Shown piece by piece: positions 32,493-41,226 of a DNA stretch of 48,102 nucleotides. The notes below the pieces were generated by a model that was not told where the DNA came from, ran no database searches, and was given only the letters and a program-made list of their open reading frames with translations. Within the stretch, counting starts at the first letter, position 1, and each line of letters opens with the position of its first letter. Source of the DNA: an uncultured SAR86 cluster bacterium. GTDB taxonomy: Bacteria; Pseudomonadota; Gammaproteobacteria; Magnimaribacterales; AG-339-G14. The position numbers were made by a program, and so were the translations under genes. The DNA is taken from positions 1-48,102 of the forward strand of contig CACAWS010000008.1 in assembly GCA_902536295.1 (NCBI GenBank), given 5' to 3'.

Positions 32493-33626
32493 GTGAAGAT
32501 GATTTTTAGAACATTTCTGTTTGCTTTGCCATTTATGTCTTTGTCAGTTTTTGCTGGCTGGGACGACGTCAATATGTCACCTGGTGCGACCGCTCTGGGG
32601 CAAGAAATCTTTGGTCTACACATGACTATATTCTGGATTTGTTTTGCAATCGGGGTAGCTGTTTTGGGTGCAATGGCTTTCATACTTTTTAGGTATAGAA
32701 AAAAAGAAGGAGTGGAAGCAGCTAAATTTGATGATAGCACTTTCTTGGAATTTACTTGGACTATCCTTTTTGCCTTAATCTTAATTGGCATGTCGATACC
32801 CGCAACGATAACAATGATTAGAGCTTACGATGATACAGAAGGTGACATTAATATTTTAATTACCGGTCATCAGTGGAAATGGCAATATGAATACATAGAA
32901 GACGAAGTTAGTTTCTTTAGTAACCTCTCTACCTCTTTGGATGAGAGAAATAATCTCGCACCAAAAGGAGAAAATTATTTGCTAGAAGTAGATGAACACT
33001 TAGTCATTCCTACTGGAGCAAGAATCAGGTTTCTAATAACTGCAAATGATGTTATCCACTCTTGGTGGGTACCAGATTTTGCTATAAAGCAAGACGCGAT
33101 TCCTGGATTTGTTAACACTGGTTGGACGCAGGTTAATGAGCCTGGAATATTTAGAGGCCAGTGCACTGAACTTTGCGGACAATACCACGGATACATGCCT
33201 ATTGTTGTCGAAGCAGTTTCACCTGAAGAATACAAAGAATTTATTATCCAAAAGAAAGAAGCCAAGCTCCAACAAGCGGCCTTAACTGAAAAACTTTGGA
33301 CCACAGAAGAGTTAATGGCTATGGGAGAAGGGGTTTATCAAAAAAATTGTGTTGCATGTCATCAGGTTAATGGCGAAGGATTGGCGCCAGTCTTTCCAGC
33401 TCTGGCTGGAAGCGATATTGTCATGAATGACAAGGCGAGACAGATAGAGATTTTAATGGAAGGAGTTCAAGGCGCTGCAATGCAATCTTACGCAGAACAA
33501 CTAACTGAGGTTGAGATCGCGGCAGTTATAACTTACACAAAAAGATCATGGGGCAATGACGTTAACGGCAACGGAGAAATTGTAGCTCCTAAAGAAATTT
33601 TAGATTACAAAACGAATAAATTATAA
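32493..33626 (+). CDS. coxB: Cytochrome c oxidase subunit II with fused cytochrome c domain
   Basis: Subunit II receives electrons from cytochrome c. The 377-residue protein has a signal peptide (about 1-21) and two membrane helices (about 43-66 and 87-107). The CuA site is His189, then Cys224, Glu226, Cys228, His232 and Met235 in CTELCGQYHGYM. A C-terminal class I cytochrome c domain follows, with CVACH at 286-290 and a likely axial Met330. This makes the enzyme caa3-like. The start is GTG at 32493 or ATG at 32499; neither has a strong ribosome site. Confidence 0.97.
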   Translation: MKMIFRTFLFALPFMSLSVFAGWDDVNMSPGATALGQEIFGLHMTIFWICFAIGVAVLGAMAFILFRYRKKEGVEAAKFDDSTFLEFTWTILFALILIGMSIPATITMIRAYDDTEGDINILITGHQWKWQYEYIEDEVSFFSNLSTSLDERNNLAPKGENYLLEVDEHLVIPTGARIRFLITANDVIHSWWVPDFAIKQDAIPGFVNTGWTQVNEPGIFRGQCTELCGQYHGYMPIVVEAVSPEEYKEFIIQKKEAKLQQAALTEKLWTTEELMAMGEGVYQKNCVACHQVNGEGLAPVFPALAGSDIVMNDKARQIEILMEGVQGAAMQSYAEQLTEVEIAAVITYTKRSWGNDVNGNGEIVAPKEILDYKTNKL

Positions 33627-33636
33627 GAGGAAAAAA

Positions 33637-35244
33637 ATGAGCGCAGTCATAGAGTCACATCACGACGATCACCACCACGGACCAGCAAAAGGGTTCTCTC
33701 GATGGTTGTATACAACCAATCATAAAGATATTGGATCGCTTTATTTATGGTTCAGTTTCATTATGCTGTTTGTAGGTGGAGCCATGGCAATGGTGATTAG
33801 AGCAGAGCTTTTTGAGCCAGGCAGTCAAATTGTCTCTCCTGAATTTTATAATCAAATGGTTACCAACCATGGCTTGATAATGGTCTTTGGAGTAATCATG
33901 CCCGCTTTTGTGGGATTAGCTAACTGGATGATTCCAATGCAAATTGGCGCACCAGATATGGCTTTACCTAGATTAAATAACTTAAGTTTTTGGATACTGC
34001 CTGCGGCTTTCGGTGTTTTGCTTTCAACCTTTTTAATGGAAGGTGGGGCGCCGAACTTTGGTTGGACTTTCTATGCTCCTTTATCTACAGAATACGCTCC
34101 CCCCACAGTCACTTTTTTTATTTTTTCAGTTCACATAATGGGAGCTTCTTCAATTATGGGTTCTATTAATATTATTACTACTATTCTAAATATGAGAGCG
34201 CCAGGGATGACATTGATGAAAATGCCTCTCTTTGTTTGGTCTTGGTTAATTACTGCCTATCTACTGATTGCAGTAATGCCTGTTTTAGCTGGAGCAGTCA
34301 CTATGATGCTTATGGATATTCATTTTGGAACTTCCTTCTTTAATGCAGCTGGAGGAGGAGATCCAGTTTTATTCCAACACGTCTTTTGGTTTTTCGGACA
34401 TCCGGAAGTTTACATAATGATCCTGCCTGCATTTGGAATCATTTCACATATCATTGAGACTTTTTCAAGAAAGCCAATATTTGGCTATTCTTCCATGGTT
34501 TATGCAATTGCATCAATTGCGCTTTTATCATTTGTAGTTTGGGCACATCACATGTTTACTGTTGGGATGCCTATCGCGGGTGAGCTTTTCTTTATGTACT
34601 CGACGATGTTAATTGCAATTCCTACTGGAGTAAAAGTCTTTAACTGGCTGTCGACTATGTTCAGGGGATCTCTAACTTTTGAGACGCCAATGTTATTTGC
34701 CATTGCTTTTGTAGCATTGTTTACGATTGGAGGGCTTTCTGGACTGATGTTGGCAATAGCACCTGCAGATTTTCAATATCATGACACTTATTTTGTGGTC
34801 GCTCACTTTCACTACGTATTAGTTCCAGGTGCTTTATTTTCAATTGTAGCTGCAGTTTACTACTGGCTGCCTAAATGGACCGGTTACATGTATGATGAAG
34901 TTTTAGGAAAAACCCACTTCTGGCTGTCTTTCATTTCGGTAAATTTGACCTTTTTCCCAATGCATTTTGTAGGTCTTGCAGGTATGCCAAGAAGAATACC
35001 TGATTACGCTATGCAGTTTGCTGATTACAACATGATTGTAAGTGTAGGAGCATTTCTGTTTGGTTTGTCGCAATTACTCTTTTTATTCAACGTTTTAAAA
35101 TGTGTTTACTATGGAAAAAGTGCAACCGCAGAAGTATGGGAAGGTGCCAAAGGTAAAGGTTTGGAATGGACTGTTGATTCGCCTGCTCCTTATCACACAT
35201 TTGAAACTTCTCCTGATCTAACTAAACCGCAAACTAATAGTTAA
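33637..35244 (+). CDS. coxA: Cytochrome c oxidase subunit I
   Basis: Subunit I holds heme a and the heme a3-CuB site where O2 is reduced. The 535-residue protein has about twelve membrane helices. Heme a ligands are His78 and His392, the heme a3 ligand is His390 (in HDTYFVVAHFHYVL), and CuB ligands are His255, His304 and His305. GHPEVY carries the cross-linked Tyr259 and channel Glu257, the type A1 pattern. The N-terminus is unusually His-rich (HHDDHHHG, residues 8-15). AGAGG-type Shine-Dalgarno precedes the ATG. Confidence 0.98.
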   Translation: MSAVIESHHDDHHHGPAKGFSRWLYTTNHKDIGSLYLWFSFIMLFVGGAMAMVIRAELFEPGSQIVSPEFYNQMVTNHGLIMVFGVIMPAFVGLANWMIPMQIGAPDMALPRLNNLSFWILPAAFGVLLSTFLMEGGAPNFGWTFYAPLSTEYAPPTVTFFIFSVHIMGASSIMGSINIITTILNMRAPGMTLMKMPLFVWSWLITAYLLIAVMPVLAGAVTMMLMDIHFGTSFFNAAGGGDPVLFQHVFWFFGHPEVYIMILPAFGIISHIIETFSRKPIFGYSSMVYAIASIALLSFVVWAHHMFTVGMPIAGELFFMYSTMLIAIPTGVKVFNWLSTMFRGSLTFETPMLFAIAFVALFTIGGLSGLMLAIAPADFQYHDTYFVVAHFHYVLVPGALFSIVAAVYYWLPKWTGYMYDEVLGKTHFWLSFISVNLTFFPMHFVGLAGMPRRIPDYAMQFADYNMIVSVGAFLFGLSQLLFLFNVLKCVYYGKSATAEVWEGAKGKGLEWTVDSPAPYHTFETSPDLTKPQTNS

Positions 35245-35248
35245 AAAG

Positions 35249-35773
35249 ATGGGCCAAACAAAAAATGTATTTCGCTTGTTGCTTCTTACATTTGGAATGT
35301 TTGGCTTTGGTTTCGCTTTAGTTCCGCTTTACGATATTTTCTGTGATATTACCGGATTAAACGGAAAAGTATCTGGTCCTACCTTCGTCTCTTATGATGA
35401 AGAACTACAACCTCGAAGCATGAAGGTAACTTTTGTTACTTTAAATAATAAAAATATGCCCTGGAGTTTCAAAGCTGACTCCCCTCAAATGCAAATAGAA
35501 ACCGGTAAAGATTATTTAATGAATTTCACTTTTACTAATACAACATTGGAGCCTATGGTGGCTCAAGCTATTCCCAGTGTTTCTCCGGGAAGAGGAGCAA
35601 AATACTTTCATAAAACAGAATGTTTTTGTTTCGAGCAACAGTACTTAGCTGCAGGAGAATCCATAACAATTCCAGTAAAATTTATAATAGATCCTGAAAT
35701 TCCAGACGACATTTCTTCTTTGGCTTTAGGGTATACTTTGTTTGACGTTACTGAACAATTTGCATATAAATAA
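35249..35773 (+). CDS. ctaG: Cytochrome c oxidase assembly protein CtaG (Cox11)
   Basis: CtaG/Cox11 delivers copper to the CuB site of subunit I. The 174-residue protein has one N-terminal membrane helix (about 7-28) and the conserved YDIFCDITGLNG (Cys32). The copper-binding pair Cys125-x-Cys127 is in TECFCFEQQ. It is located between coxA and coxC, the usual place. Its stop overlaps the coxC start by one base. Confidence 0.96.
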   Translation: MGQTKNVFRLLLLTFGMFGFGFALVPLYDIFCDITGLNGKVSGPTFVSYDEELQPRSMKVTFVTLNNKNMPWSFKADSPQMQIETGKDYLMNFTFTNTTLEPMVAQAIPSVSPGRGAKYFHKTECFCFEQQYLAAGESITIPVKFIIDPEIPDDISSLALGYTLFDVTEQFAYK

Positions 35774-36675
35774 TGAGTTCTGAATCTTCATATTACGTTC
35801 CGGCTAGCAGTAGATTGCCAATCTTTATGGCTCTTTCACTACTACTGTTTGTATATGGAGCTGGATATACCATAAATGATCTCGGGAAAGAAGATTCTTA
35901 CTCACATTGGATTTTGATATCAAGTTTCCTAATGATGTGGGGGACCATGTTTTTTTGGTTCTCTGAAGTAATTAAAGAAAATGATTCTGGAATGTACAGT
36001 GATCAATTGAACACATCTTTTGTGCATGGAATGTCTTGGTTTATATTTTCTGAAGTCATGTTTTTCTTTGCCTTCTTTTTGGCATTGGGATATGTAAGAA
36101 TCTTTGCGGTTCCTTGGCTTGGGGGCGAAGGAGAAAAAGGAATTACAAATATTCTATGGCCTGGTTTTGAAGCTAGTTGGCCTTTGATGGAAACTCCTGA
36201 TAATGAAAGATTTCCAGGAGCACACCACAACATGTCAATTCCCCATATTTCAAAAATTCATACTTGGCTCCCTTTTTGGAACACGTTGTGCTTAGTCACT
36301 TCGAGCGGAACAATTGCTCTAGCTGAGGCTGCTCTAAAAAAAGATAATCGTAAAGCCTTTAAGCTCTGGATGGTTGTGACTTTAACTCTGGGATATATTT
36401 TTGTAGTTCTACAAAGTGTCGAATATTATGAGGCTTATGCTCACATGGGACTAACTCTAGGTGCAGGAATTTATGGCACGACTTTCTTTTTGATGACGGG
36501 ATTTCATGGATTTCATGTCTGCTTGGGAGCGATCATTCTCACAATTATGACGATAAGAGGTTTCAGAGGGGCTTTTAGTGAACATGACCACTTTGGTTTA
36601 GCAGCAGGGTCATGGTACTGGCATTTTGTGGATGTAGTTTGGATACTCTTGGTGCTCGTTGTATATGTTTTTTAG
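35773..36675 (+). CDS. coxC: Cytochrome c oxidase subunit III
   Basis: Subunit III stabilises the oxidase core and may influence proton uptake. The 300-residue protein has about seven membrane helices. Family sequences include FFWFSEVIKEN, SEVMFFFAFFLA, TGFHGFHVCLGA near 236-247 and WYWHFVDVVWILLVLVVYVF at the end. The region around 120-160 is the usual gammaproteobacterial extramembrane insert. Its stop codon overlaps the stop of an opposite-strand small gene. Confidence 0.97.
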   Translation: MSSESSYYVPASSRLPIFMALSLLLFVYGAGYTINDLGKEDSYSHWILISSFLMMWGTMFFWFSEVIKENDSGMYSDQLNTSFVHGMSWFIFSEVMFFFAFFLALGYVRIFAVPWLGGEGEKGITNILWPGFEASWPLMETPDNERFPGAHHNMSIPHISKIHTWLPFWNTLCLVTSSGTIALAEAALKKDNRKAFKLWMVVTLTLGYIFVVLQSVEYYEAYAHMGLTLGAGIYGTTFFLMTGFHGFHVCLGAIILTIMTIRGFRGAFSEHDHFGLAAGSWYWHFVDVVWILLVLVVYVF

Positions 36676-36881
36676 CCCCAAGGCGCTCCGACTTCCAAAT
36701 TCCCTGTAGAAATCCCAACAGCAATCGTGGCTAATAAAAGCAAAGCAATGGCAACTCTGACTCTTAGGGAATAGAAAGCTCTTGATGTCGAACCTTTATC
36801 TCTGAATAAAAAAAATGCGCTTGAAAATAGACTTATCAACATTGAAGCTGCAAGGATGACGATTATTATTTTGAAAATCAT
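36672..36881 (-). CDS. Twin-transmembrane small protein (DUF2909-like)
   Basis: This 69-residue protein consists mostly of two membrane helices (about 2-27 and 42-61), separated by a basic loop FRDKGSTSRAFYSLRVRV. It resembles the DUF2909 'twin transmembrane' family found between coxC and SURF1 in pseudomonads. It runs opposite to the cox genes and its TAA overlaps the coxC TAG. A role in oxidase assembly or stability is inferred from location only. Confidence 0.8.
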   Translation of the reverse strand: MIFKIIIVILAASMLISLFSSAFFLFRDKGSTSRAFYSLRVRVAIALLLLATIAVGISTGNLEVGAPWG

Positions 36882-36902
36882 GGTAGGTAGTATAGTTTAA
36901 TT

Positions 36903-37598
36903 ATGAGTAAAGTAAGATCGGCAGCACTAACTACTTTCTTTGCTTTATTTTTATTGACATTATCTCTTGGCATTTGGCAAATAAATAGGGGATATGAAAA
37001 AAGGGAATTAGAAAATACTTTTTCCTTTCAGCAATCCTATCCGGTAGAAGAAATAACCTATAATCTCGATTCGAAAATTAATCTGTACCGTAATATTTCC
37101 ATTAGAGGTAGATTTTTACAAAATCTTTTTTATTTAGATAACAAGATTTACGACGGCAAACCTGGTGTGGTGGTTTTAAGTCCGTTTGAATTAGAAGACG
37201 GCTCAGCGATTATAGTTTCGAGAGGATGGGTTGAAATGCAAGACAGACAAAACTTTATGAAAATAGAAACGCCGAATGAGATTATGTCTATTGTAGGTAC
37301 CTTGAGACCGGCTTCAAGTGGCTTAACTCTGAGTAATGACACAACCCTTAAGTTAGATGATAACTTTTTTCTTATTCAGTCCTTGGCAATAAAAGAGATG
37401 GAAGAAATTGTAGGAATAAATTTTAAGCCATTTGTCTTGGAATTATCGGATCTTTCTCCAGCTGCTTTCACATCAATTTGGAAGCCCATTAATTTATCTT
37501 CATATAGACATTTTGGTTACGCCGCTCAATGGTTTGGACTTTCATTGGTAATAGTATTAGGCGTATTTGTTTATCTTTTTAGAGGAAAAAGTAAATGA
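36903..37598 (+). CDS. SURF1-family cytochrome oxidase assembly protein
   Basis: SURF1 proteins assist heme a insertion into subunit I. The 231-residue protein has the expected two membrane helices at its ends (about 7-24 and 208-226). The periplasmic domain between contains GLW-like LGIWQINRGYEKRE, DNKIYDGKPGVVVLSPF, IIVSRGWV and a final YAAQWFGLSL. It overlaps the next gene by four bases (ATGA). Confidence 0.93.
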   Translation: MSKVRSAALTTFFALFLLTLSLGIWQINRGYEKRELENTFSFQQSYPVEEITYNLDSKINLYRNISIRGRFLQNLFYLDNKIYDGKPGVVVLSPFELEDGSAIIVSRGWVEMQDRQNFMKIETPNEIMSIVGTLRPASSGLTLSNDTTLKLDDNFFLIQSLAIKEMEEIVGINFKPFVLELSDLSPAAFTSIWKPINLSSYRHFGYAAQWFGLSLVIVLGVFVYLFRGKSK

Positions 37599-38182
37599 GT
37601 CAGAACCGAGGCTTTTACATTGCTTTAACAATATTTATGACTCCAATATTGGTCATCACGCTTAGTACTGCTTGGTATTATTTAGGTTTTGGGCCGAAAG
37701 CCAAAGTCAATTATGGCGATCTCCTTGAGCCCAGTCTTTATTTAGGAGAACTTGACCTTGAGTTAGATTATCAATACCTAGACATCGACAGTATGGAAAG
37801 GAAGTGGATGTTAATTACTTTCATAAAAGATAAATGTGACGAAGCTTGTCTTGAAACAATTTACATTGCGAGGCAAGTAAATATTTTGTTAGCGAGGGAA
37901 CAAGGTAGGTTCAAAAGATATGTCGCTTCCACTGCATCTGGTTTAAATCTTGTGCAGCCAGGTCTAGTTTCTAATTATGAAGACTTAAATTTTATAACCA
38001 TCAAAGATCTTGATTTATTAGAAAACAAATTTAGAGAATCTCAAGTAGATCTCTTTGAGTCGCCTAATATTTTTGTGGCCGATCCACTGGGCAATGTGAT
38101 TCTTTATTACTCTGGCAACATAGATGGAAAAAAATTGTTAGCAGATTTAAAAAAATTACTAAGGGCATCAAAAATTGGTTAG
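37595..38182 (+). CDS. Membrane-anchored thioredoxin-fold protein of the cox cluster, CxxxC
   Basis: The 195-residue protein has an N-terminal membrane anchor (about 8-30). Its soluble domain contains WMLITFIKDKCDEAC with Cys81 and Cys85, and ends with PNIFVADPLGNVILYY, a thioredoxin/Sco-like pattern. Sco proteins bind copper with CxxxC plus a distal His. Here the cysteines are spaced the same way but I see no distal His, so a thiol-redox role may fit better. A hypothetical gene sits at this place (SURF1-x-ctaA) in pseudomonads. Function is not established. Confidence 0.75.
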   Translation: MSQNRGFYIALTIFMTPILVITLSTAWYYLGFGPKAKVNYGDLLEPSLYLGELDLELDYQYLDIDSMERKWMLITFIKDKCDEACLETIYIARQVNILLAREQGRFKRYVASTASGLNLVQPGLVSNYEDLNFITIKDLDLLENKFRESQVDLFESPNIFVADPLGNVILYYSGNIDGKKLLADLKKLLRASKIG

Positions 38183-39173
38183 TTTAAAAAAAATAAAGAT
38201 CGTCGCTTTTCTTGGAGTTTTCTTAGCTTTTGGAGTCGTCAGTTTAGGCGCTTGGACTAGATTAGTTGATGCCGGATTAGGTTGTCCAGATTGGCCTGGT
38301 TGCTATGGTTTTGCAATTTTTCCAATGACTGAAGCTGAAATCGCGCAAGCAAATGAATTGTATCCTGAAAGAAAATTTGAAATTGAAAAAGCAATACCTG
38401 AAGTTGTTCATAGATATTTTGCTGGTTTTTTAGGGTTATTAATTATTGGGCTTTTCGCGATGTCTTTATATCTAAAACCTTTCAATTCATTAGTAACAAA
38501 GCTAACAGGTTCCCTAGTAGTTTTAGTTTTATGTCAATCGACTTTTGGTTATTTGACAGTTAGTTTGAAGCTTTGGCCTCAAGTAGTCACTTTGCACTTG
38601 CTTGGAGGTTTTGCAACCACAACTCTTCTATTTCTGACTTGGATGAAACTTAAAGATCTAGATACAGGATCAAGTGAACCTATTTCAATCAATAAAAATA
38701 CTTATGGGTTACTGAACTTTGCTTTTCCCGTATTAATAGTGCAAATAATTTTAGGTGTATGGCTTAGTTCCAATTATGCGGCTTTTGCGTGTCCAGACTT
38801 TCCGCTTTGTCAGGGACAAATTCTTCCTGACACAAATTTTCAAATGGGATTTAATTTTATGCAAAGTATTGGACCTGACTACTTAGGTGGTAAGCTTGAT
38901 CATCAATCCAGGACTGCTATCCACTTAGTGCACAGATTAGGCGCTTTGATAGTGACTTTTTACTTTATTGCCCTCATAGCTTCATTTTATAAAGAAAATT
39001 TAAAAAAATATTCTGGAATTTTAAGCTTTTTCCTTTTCTTACAATTACTCTTAGGCGTTTCAAATATAATTTACCGCCTTCCCTTATACGTTGCAATCGC
39101 TCATAATTTAGGAGCTTTATTTTTATTATTAGCAATTTCTTACTTTAGACTAAAGATCAATGTCAACAGATAG
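38175..39173 (+). CDS. ctaA: Heme A synthase CtaA (Cox15)
   Basis: CtaA oxidises the methyl group of heme O to make heme A for the oxidase. The 332-residue, eight-helix protein has TRLVDAGLGCPDWPGCYGF at 28-46 with a cysteine pair. The heme-ligand histidines are in EVVHRYFAG (His79) and AIHLVHRLGAL, with paired cysteines in ACPDFPLCQG. The likely start is TTG at 38175, overlapping the previous gene by eight bases. The stop overlaps ctaB by 14 bases. Confidence 0.94.
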   Translation: MVSLKKIKIVAFLGVFLAFGVVSLGAWTRLVDAGLGCPDWPGCYGFAIFPMTEAEIAQANELYPERKFEIEKAIPEVVHRYFAGFLGLLIIGLFAMSLYLKPFNSLVTKLTGSLVVLVLCQSTFGYLTVSLKLWPQVVTLHLLGGFATTTLLFLTWMKLKDLDTGSSEPISINKNTYGLLNFAFPVLIVQIILGVWLSSNYAAFACPDFPLCQGQILPDTNFQMGFNFMQSIGPDYLGGKLDHQSRTAIHLVHRLGALIVTFYFIALIASFYKENLKKYSGILSFFLFLQLLLGVSNIIYRLPLYVAIAHNLGALFLLLAISYFRLKINVNR

Positions 39174-40047
39174 CCTTAAATATTCCAAATCAAATCTTAA
39201 TGCTTATTTGGAATTAACTAAGCCCAGCATAATTTATCTTTTAGTTTTGACTGCTGCCACTTCGATGTTTTTGGCAGAGGGTTTTTCATCAAATCTTATG
39301 CAAGTGATGACTGGCATTATCGGCATTGGCATGATTGCTGCATCTAGTGCAGCTACTAATCAAATCTTGGATGTCTCGATTGACAGCAAAATGAAACGAA
39401 CAAGCAGACGTCCTTTAGTACAAAATGCTATTCCTACGATAAATGCGATCGTATTTGCATTTTCGCTTTTAACCGTTGGGTCTTTAATTTTGTTAACTTT
39501 TAATAATTTTTTGTCTTGGTTTTTAACTTTTTGGACTTGGGTTTTTTATGCTTTCTTTTATACAAAAATTCTAAAGTACACAGGAACACAAAACATCGTC
39601 ATTGGCGGTTTAGCTGGAGCAATGCCTCCCTTGCTTGGTTGGGTCTCCGTTACTGGATCTATTGATTCTTTGCCATTGCTTTTAGTCTTGATTGTATTCG
39701 TCTGGACTCCGCCACATTTTTGGGCGCTTGCAATAGATAGAAAAGAAGATTATAAAAACGCTGGAGTCCCTATGATGCCAGTCGTTAAGGGCATACCGTA
39801 CACTAAGACTCAAATTTTACTTTACTCATTTTTATTACTAGCTGTATCTTGGCTGCCTTTTGCAACTGGCTATTTAGGAGTTTTTTATTTGGCTGTGTCT
39901 TCATTTTTAGGAGGAATTTTGATTTACCTAGCTATTTCTTTGAAGTTTGACGAAGGCAATAAAAAAGCTATTCCATTTTTTCTTTATTCAATAATATATC
40001 TAACAGTTTTGTTTATTTCGATGCCTTTAGATAGAATCTTTTTTTAA
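39160..40047 (+). CDS. ctaB: Protoheme IX farnesyltransferase (heme O synthase)
   Basis: CtaB/CyoE attaches a farnesyl group to heme B, the step before CtaA. The 295-residue UbiA-family membrane protein has the prenyl-diphosphate motif N67-x3-D71-x3-D75 followed by KMKRTSRRPL. The second aspartate motif is DRKEDYKNAGVPMMP. It lies between ctaA and the sco gene, completing heme A synthesis next to the oxidase genes. Confidence 0.97.
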   Translation: MSTDSLKYSKSNLNAYLELTKPSIIYLLVLTAATSMFLAEGFSSNLMQVMTGIIGIGMIAASSAATNQILDVSIDSKMKRTSRRPLVQNAIPTINAIVFAFSLLTVGSLILLTFNNFLSWFLTFWTWVFYAFFYTKILKYTGTQNIVIGGLAGAMPPLLGWVSVTGSIDSLPLLLVLIVFVWTPPHFWALAIDRKEDYKNAGVPMMPVVKGIPYTKTQILLYSFLLLAVSWLPFATGYLGVFYLAVSSFLGGILIYLAISLKFDEGNKKAIPFFLYSIIYLTVLFISMPLDRIFF

Positions 40048-40049
40048 AA

Positions 40050-40700
40050 ATGAGTCAAAGTAACAATATTAAATACACCGTTATCTCTTGTTTGGCCATA
40101 ATCTCAATGGTAATTGGTTTGTTTGTTTATGACACGGTTACTGAAAAAGAACTGACAGCAGATCAATACAAACTTTTAAAATTTTACAAATTGAACACCA
40201 AAAGAGAGTTGAGTAGTTTTAATTTAGCTTCAGGTAAGGAAGCTTTCACTAATGAGAATTTGCAAGATAAATGGAATTTAATTTTTATGGGGTTTGCCTC
40301 TTGCCCAGATATGTGTCCAATGACTATGAATCAAATGACAAAAACTGCAAAAATCCTAGAATCCGAAGCCCCAGATTTACTTTCAGAAATTAATTTCACT
40401 ATCGTCTCTGTCGATCCCGATCGAGACTCTCCAGAATCTATACTAAATTACGCCAAGGCTTTTAATTCAGATTTCATTGGAGTCTCAGGAGGCATAGATG
40501 AAATTTATAAACTGGCTACTAACTTGACTTTGCCTTTCGTGCCAGTTTTAAATTCTGAGGAAAATAATTACGACATGGATCACAGCATGAATTTGGCTTT
40601 GATCAGTCCTGATGGCAAATATTTTGGTTTTTTTAAAAGTCCACACAATCCAGATAATCTAGCAAAAGCTCTAAAAAGTCTCATAACGTTCGCAAGATAG
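40050..40700 (+). CDS. SCO1/SenC-family copper chaperone for cytochrome oxidase
   Basis: Sco proteins deliver copper to CuA of subunit II. The 216-residue protein has a membrane anchor (about 9-28) and a thioredoxin-like domain. The copper ligands are Cys85 and Cys89 in FASCPDMCP and His178 in DMDHSMN, and the VDPDRDSPE signature is near 121-129. All three copper ligands are intact, unlike the CxxxC protein upstream. It is the last gene of the cox cluster. Confidence 0.95.
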   Translation: MSQSNNIKYTVISCLAIISMVIGLFVYDTVTEKELTADQYKLLKFYKLNTKRELSSFNLASGKEAFTNENLQDKWNLIFMGFASCPDMCPMTMNQMTKTAKILESEAPDLLSEINFTIVSVDPDRDSPESILNYAKAFNSDFIGVSGGIDEIYKLATNLTLPFVPVLNSEENNYDMDHSMNLALISPDGKYFGFFKSPHNPDNLAKALKSLITFAR

Positions 40701-40714
40701 TCGACTAATTTTTG

Positions 40715-40743
40715 TTGAAATTACTTGTTTGATGTTTTATTTT
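40715..40743 (+). promoter_or_regulatory. Promoter for the tandem small membrane protein pair
   Basis: A -35 TTGAAA (40715-40720), a 17-base spacer and a -10 TATTTT (40738-40743) place the transcription start near 40750. This gives the pair a leader of about 49 bases that includes a stem-loop and a strong AGGAGAG site. Confidence 0.5.
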
Positions 40744-40753
40744 AATTCTAGGA

Positions 40754-40787
40754 ATTGAGATTTATTCTCAATATTTTAAATTTTTTT
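40754..40787 (+). terminator. Stem-loop plus T-run: cox-cluster terminator or 5' leader hairpin
   Basis: Perfect seven-base arms ATTGAGA (40754-40760) and TCTCAAT (40766-40772) flank a five-base loop. Eight bases later comes a run of seven T (40781-40787). It could weakly terminate the cox transcript. From the promoter at 40715 it would instead lie at the 5' tip of the next mRNA, where stem-loops can stabilise RNA. Confidence 0.4.
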
Positions 40788-40798
40788 AGGAGAGAAAA

Positions 40799-41215
40799 AT
40801 GAGTGAAACCGAACAACTTATATGGAGTTTTTTCCAAATGGGTTACTTAATCAGCGCAATGTCATTTATTGGAACAATAATTGCAATTTGGCTAGCCTTA
40901 AGAGTAGCTAATATGACAAGAGAAAATTCAGAATCAAATATTGTCACTAAACTTTTATCCACAGGATTTGGTTTATGTGTCGTTGCAGGTTCTTGGATTC
41001 AATTTACTTTAGCGACTGTTCCTTGGCGAAACGCTTCGGAAGCCATCACAGATTTTGGAATTGACAATATGAGCAATCCAGAAAATGCTCAAGGCTTCAT
41101 AGATTATGTAGGGAATATAGATGGATCGGCAATGCCAACGCCTTTAGGTATGGCATTTTTGATTATCGTTTTATTAATGATTTTAGGCCTTATTTGGGGC
41201 CCTAAAAATAATTAG
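40799..41215 (+). CDS. Unrecognised three-helix membrane protein, first of a tandem pair
   Basis: The 138-residue protein has three predicted membrane segments (about 13-35, 53-74 and 116-134). A polar loop from 75 to 115 includes GFIDYVGNIDGSAMPTPLG. It resembles its downstream neighbour: both have a first helix ending in a basic turn, LCVVA in helix 2, F(I/V)DxVG in the loop and PLG before helix 3. A strong AGGAGAG precedes the ATG. I do not recognise the family and assign no function. Position after sco suggests a possible respiratory-membrane link. Confidence 0.85.
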   Translation: MSETEQLIWSFFQMGYLISAMSFIGTIIAIWLALRVANMTRENSESNIVTKLLSTGFGLCVVAGSWIQFTLATVPWRNASEAITDFGIDNMSNPENAQGFIDYVGNIDGSAMPTPLGMAFLIIVLLMILGLIWGPKNN

Positions 41216-41226
41216 GAGAAGAAAAA

